From Takakia lepidozioides (taxonomy: Eukaryota; Streptophyta; Takakiopsida; Takakiales; Takakiaceae): DNA of 64,000 nucleotides. The position numbers were made by a program, and so were the translations under genes. Positions 29,817-40,023 of the stretch are shown one piece after another (position 1 is the stretch's first letter; each line of letters opens with the position of its first letter). A model generated the notes under the pieces. It searched no databases. It was not told the origin of the DNA and worked only from the letters and a program-made list of their open reading frames with translations. The stretch spans positions 77,728,756 to 77,792,755 of the forward strand of contig CM060731.1 in assembly GCA_030704615.1 (NCBI GenBank), read 5' to 3'.

Positions 29817-31397
29817 GGACGGGACATGAACTTGATCTCAAGATCAACCAGACAGGCAGATCGAAGTGTTTCCAAAGCAAGTAGACTGCAAGAGAACACA
29901 TGAAGAAGGGACTGAAAACTTATACAATTTTGATGATAGAGCTTGTACACAATCTTGATTTTTTGGAGTTCTAGATACTGTTCCATGATGACACATTTAA
30001 ACACTCATTCATTCAGGGTCTGAGGCAGAACCCTTCAATAAAATATAAACTCATACTTTTGTTACTGAATATCCACATGATCTATTTGTAAAGTGAACCA
30101 TTTGCACGTACTTTGTGGGACAGACTTCTTTAATCTTCAGTGCGTACGGTTTTATTACTACAGTATTGCTTGCACGGCTAGCTAGCAGAACTGCTGAACA
30201 TAGCAGGGTTGTGAAGATATGGCAGATTCCTGTGCGAGCTCCTGATCAAATCCTTAAGGGTGATTGGAGTGCCATCAAAACTCTCGAGTTTTTCAGGAAT
30301 GAGTTTGTGAAGGTTCGGTCATGCCTCGAGCTTGTCTCTTAAGTTCCAGAAAGAAAGGGCCGGATCATCTTATATTAATTGAACTACATTAAATTGGAAA
30401 CTTGAGTGGCATCTTCTGGATGTACTGGGAACAAAACCAACCCACAGCCATATTTTGGCTATTGTGAGAGGAAATGGTAGCTCCTTCGAGCTAGTACATT
30501 TTCTGCCTACTCATGAACACAGTATCCAATATCCCCGGCCAAAGTGGAGCATTGCCAACAATCGTCTCCAAAATCCCAAAATTGCTAGGCTAGCACCTTC
30601 AAATTTGTATGAGCAACTCCAACAAGAGATTCGCGAAGGAAATAAAAGACAGTCTAAGAAGACCAGATGTCATACGTACAAAATAGATTGCTGAAACTGC
30701 GAGGCATATGCCTTTGGCTTGGGCCCGCTTTAACTTGCACAGCAGTTGGGTTCCCCTTCCTATACGATCAATGGCAATCAGCCCTTCTTGGGGGTATTGC
30801 TCCTTCACATGCCTTGATTGAGCATTGGGATGTGGGGATGTGGAGAGGGCAGGAGAGATCCCAATCTTAGATCCAATCTTCTTTGGTGCTAGATGTGAGA
30901 AAGTCATTGGTGACGGTAGTTATTCTCTTCCTCAAGTTTTACACAAAGCTTGGATGAACACGATTTGGTCAGGCACAGTGGTCTCATTTGGTGAGCCATG
31001 CTGCCAGCAGGAGTTTCGAGGCTCAAGCTACCTTGGAACAAGAGTTCATTGTCTGTTGGGCCTCCCACAATCTCTTTTGCAATTGGGATTTGGGGCTTGG
31101 TAGGTTAAAGTGGCATGTCATGCCTCCTACTTGTTTTCTTCCTCGGAGGGTTCTATTGAGTAAATCTCTTCCTTTCGCAATAACAAAAGAAATGGGGATG
31201 TTGCTTCAAATGTTGGTGAACCTGACAGCTATAAAGTGTTGGATCAATCAGCAGATACATGTTACAAAAAATATGTTCCTTTCCGGGATTCAGAAATCGA
31301 ATTTATAGCAGAAAAATGTAGGGGCTTTATCTTTAGTCTCAGTTCCTAACTGCTTAACAATGCGAAATTGCCCGTACAAGTGTGGCAGTATACCTGG
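29817..31397. other. No gene recognised between the peroxidase and the Ty3 element
   Basis: Begins with the peroxidase 3' UTR. Frames at 30115-30342, 30455-30694 and 30988-31308 on + read like diverged protein sequence, but I cannot assign them. Short matches (TTCCTTTCCGGGATTC near 31279 and 36901) hint at an old duplication around the two peroxidases. Confidence 0.4.
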
Positions 31398-31402
31398 AGA
31401 AC

Positions 31403-32112
31403 TGTAAAGGATCTGACTCTCTTTTCTTTGTCCAACTATGACAAAATTTCAGGCGCTTTGCTTGGTTTGCTGTTCACAGGGAATTTACCAAAACTCTAAG
31501 GAAAACTGATTGCTCGGGATTTTGTTTCAATCGGACTCTCATCTATATCTGAATTCCAGCCAAGGCCCTATTCTTATTCCACTTCCCTCATTTACAAATT
31601 CACAGATCGATCAAGTGATCGTCACTCCTACTCTGGCCTGATTCCTTGTTCAAAAGATCTCCCTGTCAACCTATGTACTCATCTCATGCCATTCTATCTA
31701 TGCACAGTACTGGACTACGATGTCCAGTCCTCCCCTCCACCACACCGTGCATCAACACATTCTATCACCATAGACCAGTGCAGATCGATCTTTTTTCTTC
31801 TTCTCACGACCTCTTTTTCTACTCACCAAAAAGCACAACACCGGCTACGTCCGGTCCGCCCAGCCACCACGCCATGCTACACTAGTTTCCTGTCAATACA
31901 GATCTGCTCTAGATGCATGTACACCATCATTCTTTTCTCTTCTCCACTCTTGCCATCTCCAAGCCCACTTTCTTAAATCCCTAATCGTGGATCTGTTCGT
32001 GAACGCGAGCCTGCTCCATTCGACCTGCAACTGTCAGTTCGGCGGTCTTCTAGCAGTCACTTGCTTCGCCAAACTGGTCGACAGGTCTCGATCTTTGTTC
32101 AAGGCACCTAAC
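31403..32112 (-). repeat. 3' LTR of the chromodomain Ty3 element
   Basis: 710 nt, TGTAAAGG at the left to CCTAACA at the right on the + strand. Pairs with 35933-36644. Confidence 0.95.
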
Positions 32113-32551
32113 AAACTCCCCCTCCCAAAGACAGGTCATTGTCCTCAATGACAGAAAATGAGGGGTAACTCAATGTCAATTCATTTTCCTTCTCCCAAGT
32201 AGCTTCTGTCTCTGGGTAATGCAACCACTTAATCAAATGTTCTTTCCAAGAACGGTTGCACAGGTGCTTTACTCGCATTTCTAGAATCTTTTCGGGTTCA
32301 GCCATCAGCTGACCATCATTCATGGCTTGAGGCAACGTCGGCAAGATGTGTGATGAGTCCGACATATACCTCCGAAGAAGACTGACATGGAAAGTTTTAT
32401 GGATCTTCCATGTTGGAGGCAGATCCAACTCATAGGCCACTGTGCCATGGCGTTCCAGGATTTTAAACGGACCACAAAATCTTGGTGACAACTTATAACA
32501 CTTGCCTAGTGTTAGGTTGCTTCTTTTAGGTGTAACTTTCAAAAACACCAT
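32108..32551 (-). pseudogene. Ty3 integrase C-terminus with chromodomain
   Basis: Reads the GPFKILERHG..AYELDLP integrase C-terminal module, then ILEMRVKHL, EHLIKWLHYPETEATWEKE, which is a chromodomain with Trp and acidic residues at the cage positions. It is in the same frame as the integrase core but separated from it by the TAG at 32624-32626. It marks the element as a chromovirus. Confidence 0.9.
32113..32128 (-). other. Polypurine tract of the Ty3 element
   Basis: On the - strand, TTTGGGAGGGGGAGTT runs directly into the 3' LTR start TGTTAGG. Primes plus-strand DNA synthesis in the family. Confidence 0.85.
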
Positions 32552-32623
32552 ATCACCAATGGCAAATTCACGAAAAGTCCTACGCTTATCAGCAAAGAAC
32601 TTGGCCCGTTCTTGTGCAGCCTG

Positions 32624-33526
32624 CTAACTACGCTTCACCAGATCTAGGACAGAGTGGATCTCTTTGATTCTGTCATTCACGCTTTGCACATTTGATGGTG
32701 GTGTGATAAGCGAAGCAGGAGCTAAGCAATCTCGTCCATATAAAGCTTCAAATGGGCTCATGCCAATGGCACTGTGGAAATGCTTGTTATAAGCAAATTC
32801 CACCATATACAGATATTGTTCCCAAGATGACTGTCTTTCACCAACGTACATTCTCAACATATCTTCAATTGTACGGTTGGTCCTTTCTGTTTGGGCATCT
32901 GTTTCTGGGTGAAAGGCCGTACTCAATTTCACCTTGGTTCCCAATTTCTTAAACAAGTCAATCCAAAAATGACTTGTGAACTTTGAGTCCCTGTCACAAA
33001 TAATCTCCCGAGGCAGACCATGGATCCTGAATATCTCTTTCATGTACAAGGATGCAACATCAGATGCCGTAGCACTCATCCTTGTAGGTATCAAGTGGGC
33101 TATCTTAGACAGCCTATCTACAACCACCATGATACTGTCATGGCCACTTTTGGTCCTGGGCAATGCCACAATGAAATCCATACTAATGGACTCCCAATTC
33201 CATCCAGGAACAGATAATGGTTGTAATAATCCAGGAGGTCTGACTCTCTCTGACTTCGAAACCTGACATGGGAAACATTTCTGCACATATTCTTTAATTT
33301 CTCTCTTCATACCCGGCCAAAAATAGTGCTTCCGTATTGACCAATAGGTTCTCTGAAAGCCCGGGTGTCCAGAGATTGGAATATTGTGACTGTCATGAAT
33401 AATGCGCAATCTCAAGTCTGGAATCAGGGGAACACAAAGCCGACCATTATAAAATAACACCCCATCTCTCAAGAGGTATGGCCAGTACTTCTCTTTCTCA
33501 ATAGAAGTTCTCTGATCACAAGACAA
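32624..33526 (-). pseudogene. Ty3 integrase core
   Basis: Zinc-binding HHCC region (IIHDSHNIPISGHPG to CFPCQ), then a DDE core with MDFIVALP, CDRDSKFTS and the Glu in DAQTERTNRTIEDML. The frame ends at TAG 32624-32626 (VKRS, stop, QAAQERAKFF), after which the normal integrase tail continues in frame. The join to the preceding pol frame also has a shift near 33530. The catalytic triad itself is intact. Confidence 0.9.
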
Positions 33527-33531
33527 ACTCT

Positions 33532-34812
33532 TTAATGGCTCTTTGAAGAATTCATCGACCTCATGTCTTGAAATATAGTGCTACTGACGCATGAGACAAC
33601 ATTAACGTGTAATGGTCTCCTAGAAAGTGCATCAACAATCACATTTTTTTTCTCTTTGACATACTTTAGGTCATAATGGAACTGTTGAAGCAGTTCTGAC
33701 CACCTGATTCGTTTTGAAAAAACTTGACTCCCATATAGATAGTCAAACAAATCGTCCACACGAGGTAAAGGGAACTTATTCTTGATGGTGACCTTATTCA
33801 ACCATCTATAGTCCACACACAGTCTCAAAGTTCCGTCTTTCTTCTTCTTAAACATTACAAGGACACCCCAAGGGGATTTACTTGGACGTATATACCCCTT
33901 TTCCAACAAGTCATTCAACTGCCTTTCTAATTCTTCATTTTCTGCAATTGAATGTCTGTACGGTGCCCTTGCAACCGGTACAACATCTGACATCAACTCG
34001 ATTGCATGATCAACCTCCCGTTCAGGGGGCATCCCAGGGAGCTCATCAGGAAACATATCTTTATATTCATTCAGGACCAGGTAAAGTCTGGGATGTGACT
34101 TCCCTTCTCCCTGATTTGTTTCCAAGATCTCATGCAAGCTAACAGCAAAAAGCTGAGCATTTCCCTTCCGGATACATCTCTTCATTTGAATAGCTGACAA
34201 AACAGGTATATTGGGAAGAGCTCTAATACCTTTGATATTGAATCCCTTCCCGTTGGGCAAGGTACCACTAACCAGTCCGGATTTGCAAGCCACCACAGCA
34301 TCAACCGGATCCAGCCACCGCATGCCAAGGATGCAGTCGTACCGAGCTCCCTCCCAGACCTCGAAGTCAGCCATAGTCCGTACTCCTTGCATGTCCAATG
34401 GTACCTTTGGGATGTGTTTGTGCGTAGAATCCACGCCACCATCTGGTAACAAGATTTGACAGGGTTGCATGTCTTCTTGAACTAGTCCCAATTTGTCAGC
34501 AAAATCCTTTGACAACAGGTTGTGAGTGCTGCCAGTATCAATCAGCACTTGAGTGGGAATTCCAGCCACTCTCCCATGAACCCGTATCACACTGGGGTCA
34601 TGCTCTATTTGGTCTCCAATGATAGCTGCAGAAACCCGCACATTAGGACCTTTCCCATTTTCTTGTCCTGATTTCTCTCCAGTTTCAACAACCACATAAG
34701 GTTCTGTAGGTCCTTCAACTGTTAAGGCGGCTGTCTGTCGAGCCTGACGAGAATTTGGGTACTTCATACACTCAGCAGCTCTGTGTCCAGGTTCATGGCA
34801 CAAGAAACACAA
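33532..34812 (-). pseudogene. Ty3 pol: CCHC knuckle, protease, truncated RT fused to RNase H end
   Basis: Starts with the nucleocapsid knuckle [14 protein letters not shown], then retropepsin with [13 protein letters not shown], then the RT entry ([54 protein letters not shown]). At VFSK the sequence jumps to [16 protein letters not shown] and VDALSRRP, the very end of RNase H. The deletion removes the RT YxDD site and the RNase H acidic residues, at a guess about 1.1 kb. The junction keeps the reading frame open. Confidence 0.93.
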
Positions 34813-34836
34813 ACCCTTACGCCTGTGTTCTTCATG

Positions 34837-35853
34837 TTATTTGAAACTGAGCTTTGGGGGAGCCCTCATTGGCGGTCTCCGTATAGTTTGATCCCCCGCC
34901 TTCTTAAACGGTTTAAATCTCTTCCAATTCCCTCTCTTCGCTGGTGACTGCCAAGGACCAGATGATCTAGGCTTGAACTCGGCCGTGCCACGAGCAAAGT
35001 TCGAAGAACGTTGTGCCCTTACTTCATTCTCAAAATTGCAAGCCAAACGATATGCTTCTGCCTCTGTACAAGGGTTGTGGGCTTTGACCTTAAATTTGAG
35101 AGAATCACTGAGGCCATCGACAAAAAAATCAACTCTGTCCTCTTCACTCAACGAGGGGAAATAACTGGCATGGGTTTCAAATCTCGTCTTAAACTCTCCC
35201 ACGCTCATAGTCTCCTGTCTCAGTCTGAACAATTCAACTTTCATCTTGTGTGCATAGTCGCCAGGTAGATAATGGGCTAAGAACAGTGTCTTAAACATAG
35301 CCCAACTATCCACAGATGGTTTCTTGTGTTCACGGCGTTCCTGCTTCTGACGCGACCACCATAGCTTGGCGGCATCACGGAGCTGTAGAGCAGCTGTCTG
35401 TATCTTGGCTTCCTCTGAATAATCGTCCTCAAAGAACTCTTCTAAGGTATCCAAGAAAGACAATATTTCTTCAGGCTTGACAGATGGCTTACCATAGAAT
35501 TCTGGCAACTTCACCAATCTTCTGATCTCCCTGGTGACATCCTTGCTTCTTTTCATCTTGGCCTCATGGGAGTCAGCCTCAGATTCGTCCTCATTCAGTG
35601 GCTCACTCACAGGCAGCTCCCTAGATCGCTTGTCAGTTTGAGTTTGTGCAGGGGCCAACTTCTGTATCTCAGATCGAATCAAAGTACCTAAGGCCTCCAT
35701 TTGCTGCTGGGAAAATAACTGACTTCCATGTTCGCGATCTGAAGCTCGGTGTAGACTGGCCGCATCTGAGCGCTCACGATCTCCAGCCATTTCACTATCT
35801 TGATCGTCGTCACCAGGTTGCGTGCTCACAGAGCCGAACGAGATCTGGCTCAT
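34837..35853 (-). CDS. Ty3 gag (capsid) up to an in-frame stop
   Basis: 338 codons from ATG. An acidic and Gln-rich N-terminus is followed by the retrotransposon gag core (LVKLPEFYGKP, FLDTLEEFF, AAKLWWSRQ, YLPGDYAHKMKVELFRLRQ, GEFKTRFETHA). It ends at TAA 34837-34839, only 8 codons before the zinc knuckle and in the same frame. The TAA therefore either truncates gag or is a readthrough point; a C-to-T change in CAA is the simplest explanation. Confidence 0.9.
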   Translation of the reverse strand: MSQISFGSVSTQPGDDDQDSEMAGDRERSDAASLHRASDREHGSQLFSQQQMEALGTLIRSEIQKLAPAQTQTDKRSRELPVSEPLNEDESEADSHEAKMKRSKDVTREIRRLVKLPEFYGKPSVKPEEILSFLDTLEEFFEDDYSEEAKIQTAALQLRDAAKLWWSRQKQERREHKKPSVDSWAMFKTLFLAHYLPGDYAHKMKVELFRLRQETMSVGEFKTRFETHASYFPSLSEEDRVDFFVDGLSDSLKFKVKAHNPCTEAEAYRLACNFENEVRAQRSSNFARGTAEFKPRSSGPWQSPAKRGNWKRFKPFKKAGDQTIRRPPMRAPPKLSFK

Positions 35854-35918
35854 TCACACGATTACCCTACTTCTGGAAATTGCGAAATCCACAATCTGTT
35901 CTGCCCGATCGCAAACCA

Positions 35919-35930
35919 GCTCTGATACCA
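35919..35930 (-). other. tRNA-Met primer binding site
   Basis: TGGTATCAGAGC on the - strand, two bases from the 5' LTR. Confidence 0.95.
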
Positions 35931-35932
35931 CT

Positions 35933-36644
35933 TGTAAAGGATCTAACTCTCTTTTCCTTGTCCAACTATGACAAAATTTCAGGCGCTTTGCTTGGTTTGC
36001 TGTTCACAGGGAATTTACCAAAACTCCAAGGAAAATTGATTGCTCGGGATTTTGTTTCAACCGGACTCTCATCTATATCTGAATTCCAGCCAAGGCCCTA
36101 TTCTTATTCCACTTCCCTCATTTACAAATTCACAGATCGATCAAGTGATCGTCACTCCTACTCTGGCCTGATTCCTTGTTCAAAAGATCTCCCTGTCAAC
36201 CTATGTACTCCTCTCATGCCATTCTATCTATGCACAGTACTGGACTGCGATGTCCAGTCCTCCCCTCCACCACCACACCGTGCATCAACACATTCTATCA
36301 CCATAGACCAATGCAGATCGATCCTTTTTCTTCTTCTCACGACCTCTTTTTCTGTTCACCAAAAAGCACAACGCCGGCTACGTCCGGTCCGCCCAGCCAC
36401 CACGCCATGCTACACTAGTTTCCTGTCAATACAGATCTGCTCTAGATGCATGTACACCATCATTCTTTTCTCTTCTCCACTCTTGCCATCTCCAAGCCAC
36501 TTTCTTAAATCCCTAATCGTGGATCTGTTCGTGAACGCGAGCATGCTCCATTCGACCTGCAACTGTCAGTTAGGCGGTCTTCTAGCAGTCACTTGCTTCG
36601 CCAAACTGGTCGACAGGTCTCATCTTTGTTCAAGGCACCTAACA
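35933..36644 (-). repeat. 5' LTR of the chromodomain Ty3 element
   Basis: 712 nt, matching 31403-32112 at about 98%. A long + strand frame over this LTR and the antisense of gag is not a gene. Confidence 0.95.
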
Positions 36645-36649
36645 AGAAC

Positions 36650-36964
36650 CCATCTAAAGATTCTTAACTACGGGTAAACTAGTATTGCTTGCAGGGCGTC
36701 GTGCGTTTTTTTCTCTTTCGTGAGATTTCGATCTTCCTCTGTGAGATTCGTATTCCTGTCCATAACTACATGTGGAAGTGCTCAAAGATGAGTCCCCATG
36801 AAGATGTCCCTTGTGAGTTTACCACAAGAATTTATTTTGTGGACATAACAGAACCAGGGAGTGCAAGACTTAGTATGCCGCACGATCATCACAAAGTCTT
36901 ATTCCTTTCCGGGATTCCTAGGCCAGTCATGTAGAAGCAAAATGTTTACAAGGAGAACTTTAAT
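36650..36964. other. No gene seen
   Basis: Flank between the Ty3 target duplication and the second peroxidase; contains that gene's likely 3' UTR. Confidence 0.5.
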
Positions 36965-37790
36965 CTAAGTTACTCTTTCATGAGCTTTGCAGTCATTAAC
37001 GCGAATCTGCCCTTGTGTGGGATTCAAAACACCTAGCGAACTCATCTTAACTATTGCTTGTTTCCACTTAGTGAAGAACGTGGTCTGACTGTTTGCAAGT
37101 GCAGTCACAGTAGGACTTGTACGGCTGTCGAGCCACAGCTCTTGGTCACTTGTCAACACACCGAAGCCCTTCCGGAGACCACGGAAGTACTGGTAGTCGA
37201 AATTGGTAATGGTATTGACATCCAGAGGTGCGACTAAGGTTGGGTCCGTGGTGGGATTTGGGCATATATTTTGTAGCTGTCCCACCAAATCAGCATTCAT
37301 GATCGGGTCAGAGCCAGTTGTGCTGTTCGGATAGTAGTACAGCCGGTTGATAAATGAGTTGCAGTGAGCGAATCCAATTGTGTGAGCACCTGCCAATATG
37401 AGTAATAGGAGCTTCTGCATATGAGCTTCGGATGTAGTATGTACACATCAGGACGCCTTGAGAGTACGTTATACTCTGAAACATTTTGTAACTTAAAACA
37501 GGCAGAAAAACTAGTACGCTCATTAGACATTAACTAAGAGCGTGATGTTACAAATGGTACTTTGTTTTTTCGCCTTACCAAGTTCCAAGTGACTGTTGTT
37601 CAAAGAAGGTTCCCAAATACTCACCGGACAGAGTAACCATATCGGTTAAGTTGAGACCGGCGTTAGTGAAAATTGAAAGTAGTTGAGTAATATTCATATC
37701 TTGTTGGGGCAGCTTTGTAGGCACTGAAGAGGCATATGAAACCATTGAATCGTAACGCCCCAGCGGAACATTCCAGGTAGGTCCTCCAGC
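36965..37790 (-). pseudogene. Partial class III peroxidase (last two exons only)
   Basis: Exon 37790-37625 reads GGPTWNVPLGRYDS and ends TNAGLNLTDMVTLSG; exon 37389-36965 reads GAHTIGFAHCNSFINRLY, DYQYFRGLRKGFGVLTSDQEL, to ALANSQTTFFTKWKQAIVKM. The phase-1 join and exon sizes match exons 3 and 4 of the intact gene at 27915-29816, but the sequences are well diverged, so this is an older paralogue. The proximal His is present. The exons that carry the signal peptide and the distal His (FHDCF) are not found within several kb to the right, so the copy is probably truncated. A very long intron cannot be excluded. Confidence 0.8.
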
Positions 37791-38065
37791 CTGTGTTCGT
37801 TGGCCAATTCCAATAAGATGCCTAGATCTCTATCTATGCAACATGTTGGAATGCCTATTCTGATCAAGTGATTGCATGTATAGAGCCTCACCAGCTTTAG
37901 TGTAAGTGACAAGTGCTATTACTTTCAACACCGTTAGTCATAGCGAAACATGACTATGTACAAGCCTTGCAGTACAATGAGCATACTCATTGTAGAAATG
38001 CACACACTAGCATCTACCTAAGCAAAAGCTATATCATGAAATTGATACTACATATATATATTAAG

Positions 38066-38160
38066 AGAGAAGCCTCTGGCTAGTGGAGTGGACCTGCGCA
38101 ACTTCGCCTTACGGCTACTACTGCCCCTTTCGGTGGTGGGCCCTATCATGTATATATTAA
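38066..38160 (-). repeat. Short 5'-truncated copy of the LINE 3' tail
   Basis: On the - strand GGGCCCACCACCGAAAGGGG, GCAGTAGTAGCCGTAAGGCG, GAGGCTTCTCTCTTAATATA. Matches the LINE 3' end at 23824-23945 over about 80 nt with a similar pyrimidine-rich end, as expected of a severely 5'-truncated insertion. Confidence 0.6.
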
Positions 38161-38319
38161 CACTCATTCGAAGCCGGGAAGCAATGGTTACGTAACAATC
38201 GTATGAGGAGTGCCACGTCAATATTGTGAGAATGACTTGACAGTTGCAACATCTAGTAGAAGCGGGACAGCAATGGTGATGTGGCAGTAATACGAGGAGT
38301 GCTACGATTCAGCGTGGTG

Positions 38320-38505
38320 ACTCGTAGCTCGTTTCGTAGCTACGTTACGTTACGTCTCGTAGCGTCGTTACGAGATCATTTCGTAACTCTTGGTGACTTC
38401 GTCGCTCTTGGTGACTTCGTAGATGGAGATCATTTCATAGCTCTTGGTGACTCGGTAGATCCAGATTCGTTCGTAGCTCTTGATGACTTCGTGGTTCATT
38501 CAACG
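38320..38505 (+). repeat. Degenerate minisatellite, unit about CTTGGTGACTTCGTAG
   Basis: Repeated GTAGCT, CTTGGTGACT and TTCGTAG blocks spaced 15-45 nt apart. The peptide it encodes (GDFV repeats) is a by-product. Confidence 0.65.
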
Positions 38506-38565
38506 TAGTGACTACATAGTGAGTTGCAGTAACTCACTGGTCACACTGCAATTCTACAATTCAAC

Positions 38566-39215
38566 AAGCGCCGGAAGAGTGGGTGGTACCTCAAGTAGAT
38601 CAGTGGAAGCATATGGAATCATGGGATATGTTGCCTTTGGATGACATCATGGTTGGGTATCAAGCCTGAAGGAAAAAGATCTTCCCTCCTTACCTTTGCA
38701 TATAGCTGGACTTGGATGCCACAAGATACTTTTTTTGGAAGTACAGACAAAAGCCAACGGCCAACTCCTCCCTCTTCAGTCCAAAAAAGGCTTCACAGCT
38801 CCGAAGCCTGATTAGAACGAAAAGACATCAAAACACAAGGGGGTGAATCGGTAAGTCATAGACCATAATTGACTCATCTCTGGCCATTGACGTCTGGCTT
38901 GCATGCTCCCTTCGTATGGATATCGGGACCGGGCGCAGTGACATCTCCATTATTTAGCGATTCACCCCCTTGTAGTTTGATGTCTTTTCGTTCTTCGGGT
39001 TGACTGAAGAGGGAGGAGTTGGCCGTTGGCTTCTGTCTGTTCCAAAACAAGTATCTTGTGGCACCAGGTCCAGCTACATGCAAAGGTAAGAAGGAAGATC
39101 CCCAATCCATGTTGTCATCTAGAGGCAACATATCCCATGATTCCATGTGCTTCCACTGATCTACTTCAGGTACCACCCAATCTTCCAGCGCTTGTTGAAC
39201 CTCATCGGACGCTGA
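38566..39215. repeat. Large inverted repeat, arms about 280 bp
   Basis: 38566-38850 and 38960-39215 are reverse complements with scattered mismatches and small indels. Shared blocks include GGGTGGTACCTSAAGTAGATC, GGAATCATGGGATATGTTGC, GCCAACGGCCAACTCCTCCC and GAACGAAAAGACATCAAA. A ~110-nt unpaired spacer separates the arms. One arm keeps an open frame on the - strand (VVPEVDQWKHMESWDML) that reads like a transposon protein tail; I cannot name the family. Confidence 0.85.
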
Positions 39216-40023
39216 TAATAACCAGCCATTTCCTGGTGACAGTCCTGATGTTTCTATGGTTGCAGATAGTAACCAGAATAAACTTACACACGCGTTTGAG
39301 CAAAGTTCTGACAGCGTATCTAGATGGCGTTGATAAGTGAACGTACAGTCCGGGCAGGCTTAAAGTCTCTATAGACACCAAGTAAAAAGAAGAAGAAGAA
39401 GAAGATCTGCAACTGATTGCAATGAACTTCAACAAAATTGATAGAATCTACATAGACAGAGAGCCAGCACACGATATAAAATCTAGCAGAGCATGTCAGT
39501 GATCAGTTTGGTGTCCAGAGGGGAATGAGAAGGAGTGTTTAATATAAGCTCTGTCTTGCAATCGCCATCGCCCTCCCCACGAGGCACTATCCGCTCTTGC
39601 AATGGCCATCGCTATCGCCCTTCCCACACTCGGGGATGGAAATTTTGCGGCGGCACACGCGATTGTCTGTTCACCGTTCAATTCTGGACGTAACGTCCAA
39701 GGGATATTTCGTTTTTCCCTGGCCGTCCGATAGAACGAATCGACGGTATGGATCGCAAGGTCTGGGGATTGAAGTTCGGGAACTCGTGCGCATCGTCTCT
39801 TTTGCCATCCGACGCGCTTGTGTTATCAGAGAGATGTCATGTTTGCTTTACTCGCTCATTCTCGTTGTGTTGTGTTTGCTGCAGCACAGTGCTCCTGATC
39901 CCACCTGGGATCAGAGAATTGAATCAGGTCGGTGTGAGCTCTACTGTTTCAACAAGTTTCTGCTACGGGTGGTAAATCTACTGCGATCGCTCTTAGCTTT
40001 GCGTTCTGTGAAGTTTTTCCAGT
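39216..40023. other. No recognised gene; possible 5' region of the next gene
   Basis: A frame from 39597 to 40046 on + overlaps the start of the next candidate gene in another frame and has no domain. Confidence 0.3.

Larger units (their letters stand above)
31398..36649 (-). mobile_element. Chromodomain Ty3/gypsy LTR retrotransposon, internally deleted, with target duplication
   Basis: Complete insertion: 5-bp target duplication AGAAC at 31398-31402 and 36645-36649, LTRs 31403-32112 and 35933-36644, each TG...CA. The primer binding site is TGGTATCAGAGC (35919-35930, - strand), complementary to the 3' end of initiator tRNA-Met and 2 nt from the 5' LTR. The polypurine tract lies just inside the 3' LTR (32113-32128). 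The LTRs differ by about 13 substitutions and 3 small indels over ~710 nt, roughly 98% identity by eye. Coding order is gag, protease, start of RT, end of RNase H, integrase, chromodomain. The RT core and RNase H active site are deleted, and gag and integrase each carry an in-frame stop, so the copy is non-autonomous. Confidence 0.95.

Noticed and set aside
35646-36677. 343-codon open frame on the + strand
   Set aside because: It is antisense to gag and runs through the 5' LTR. The LTR portion recurs in the other LTR and no domain is present.
38281-38508. 75-codon frame with GDFV repeats
   Set aside because: Translation of a minisatellite, not a gene.
37800-40000. Search for exons 1-2 of the second peroxidase
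   Set aside because: No FHDCF or signal-peptide exon was found on the - strand within this stretch, so no complete gene is claimed.
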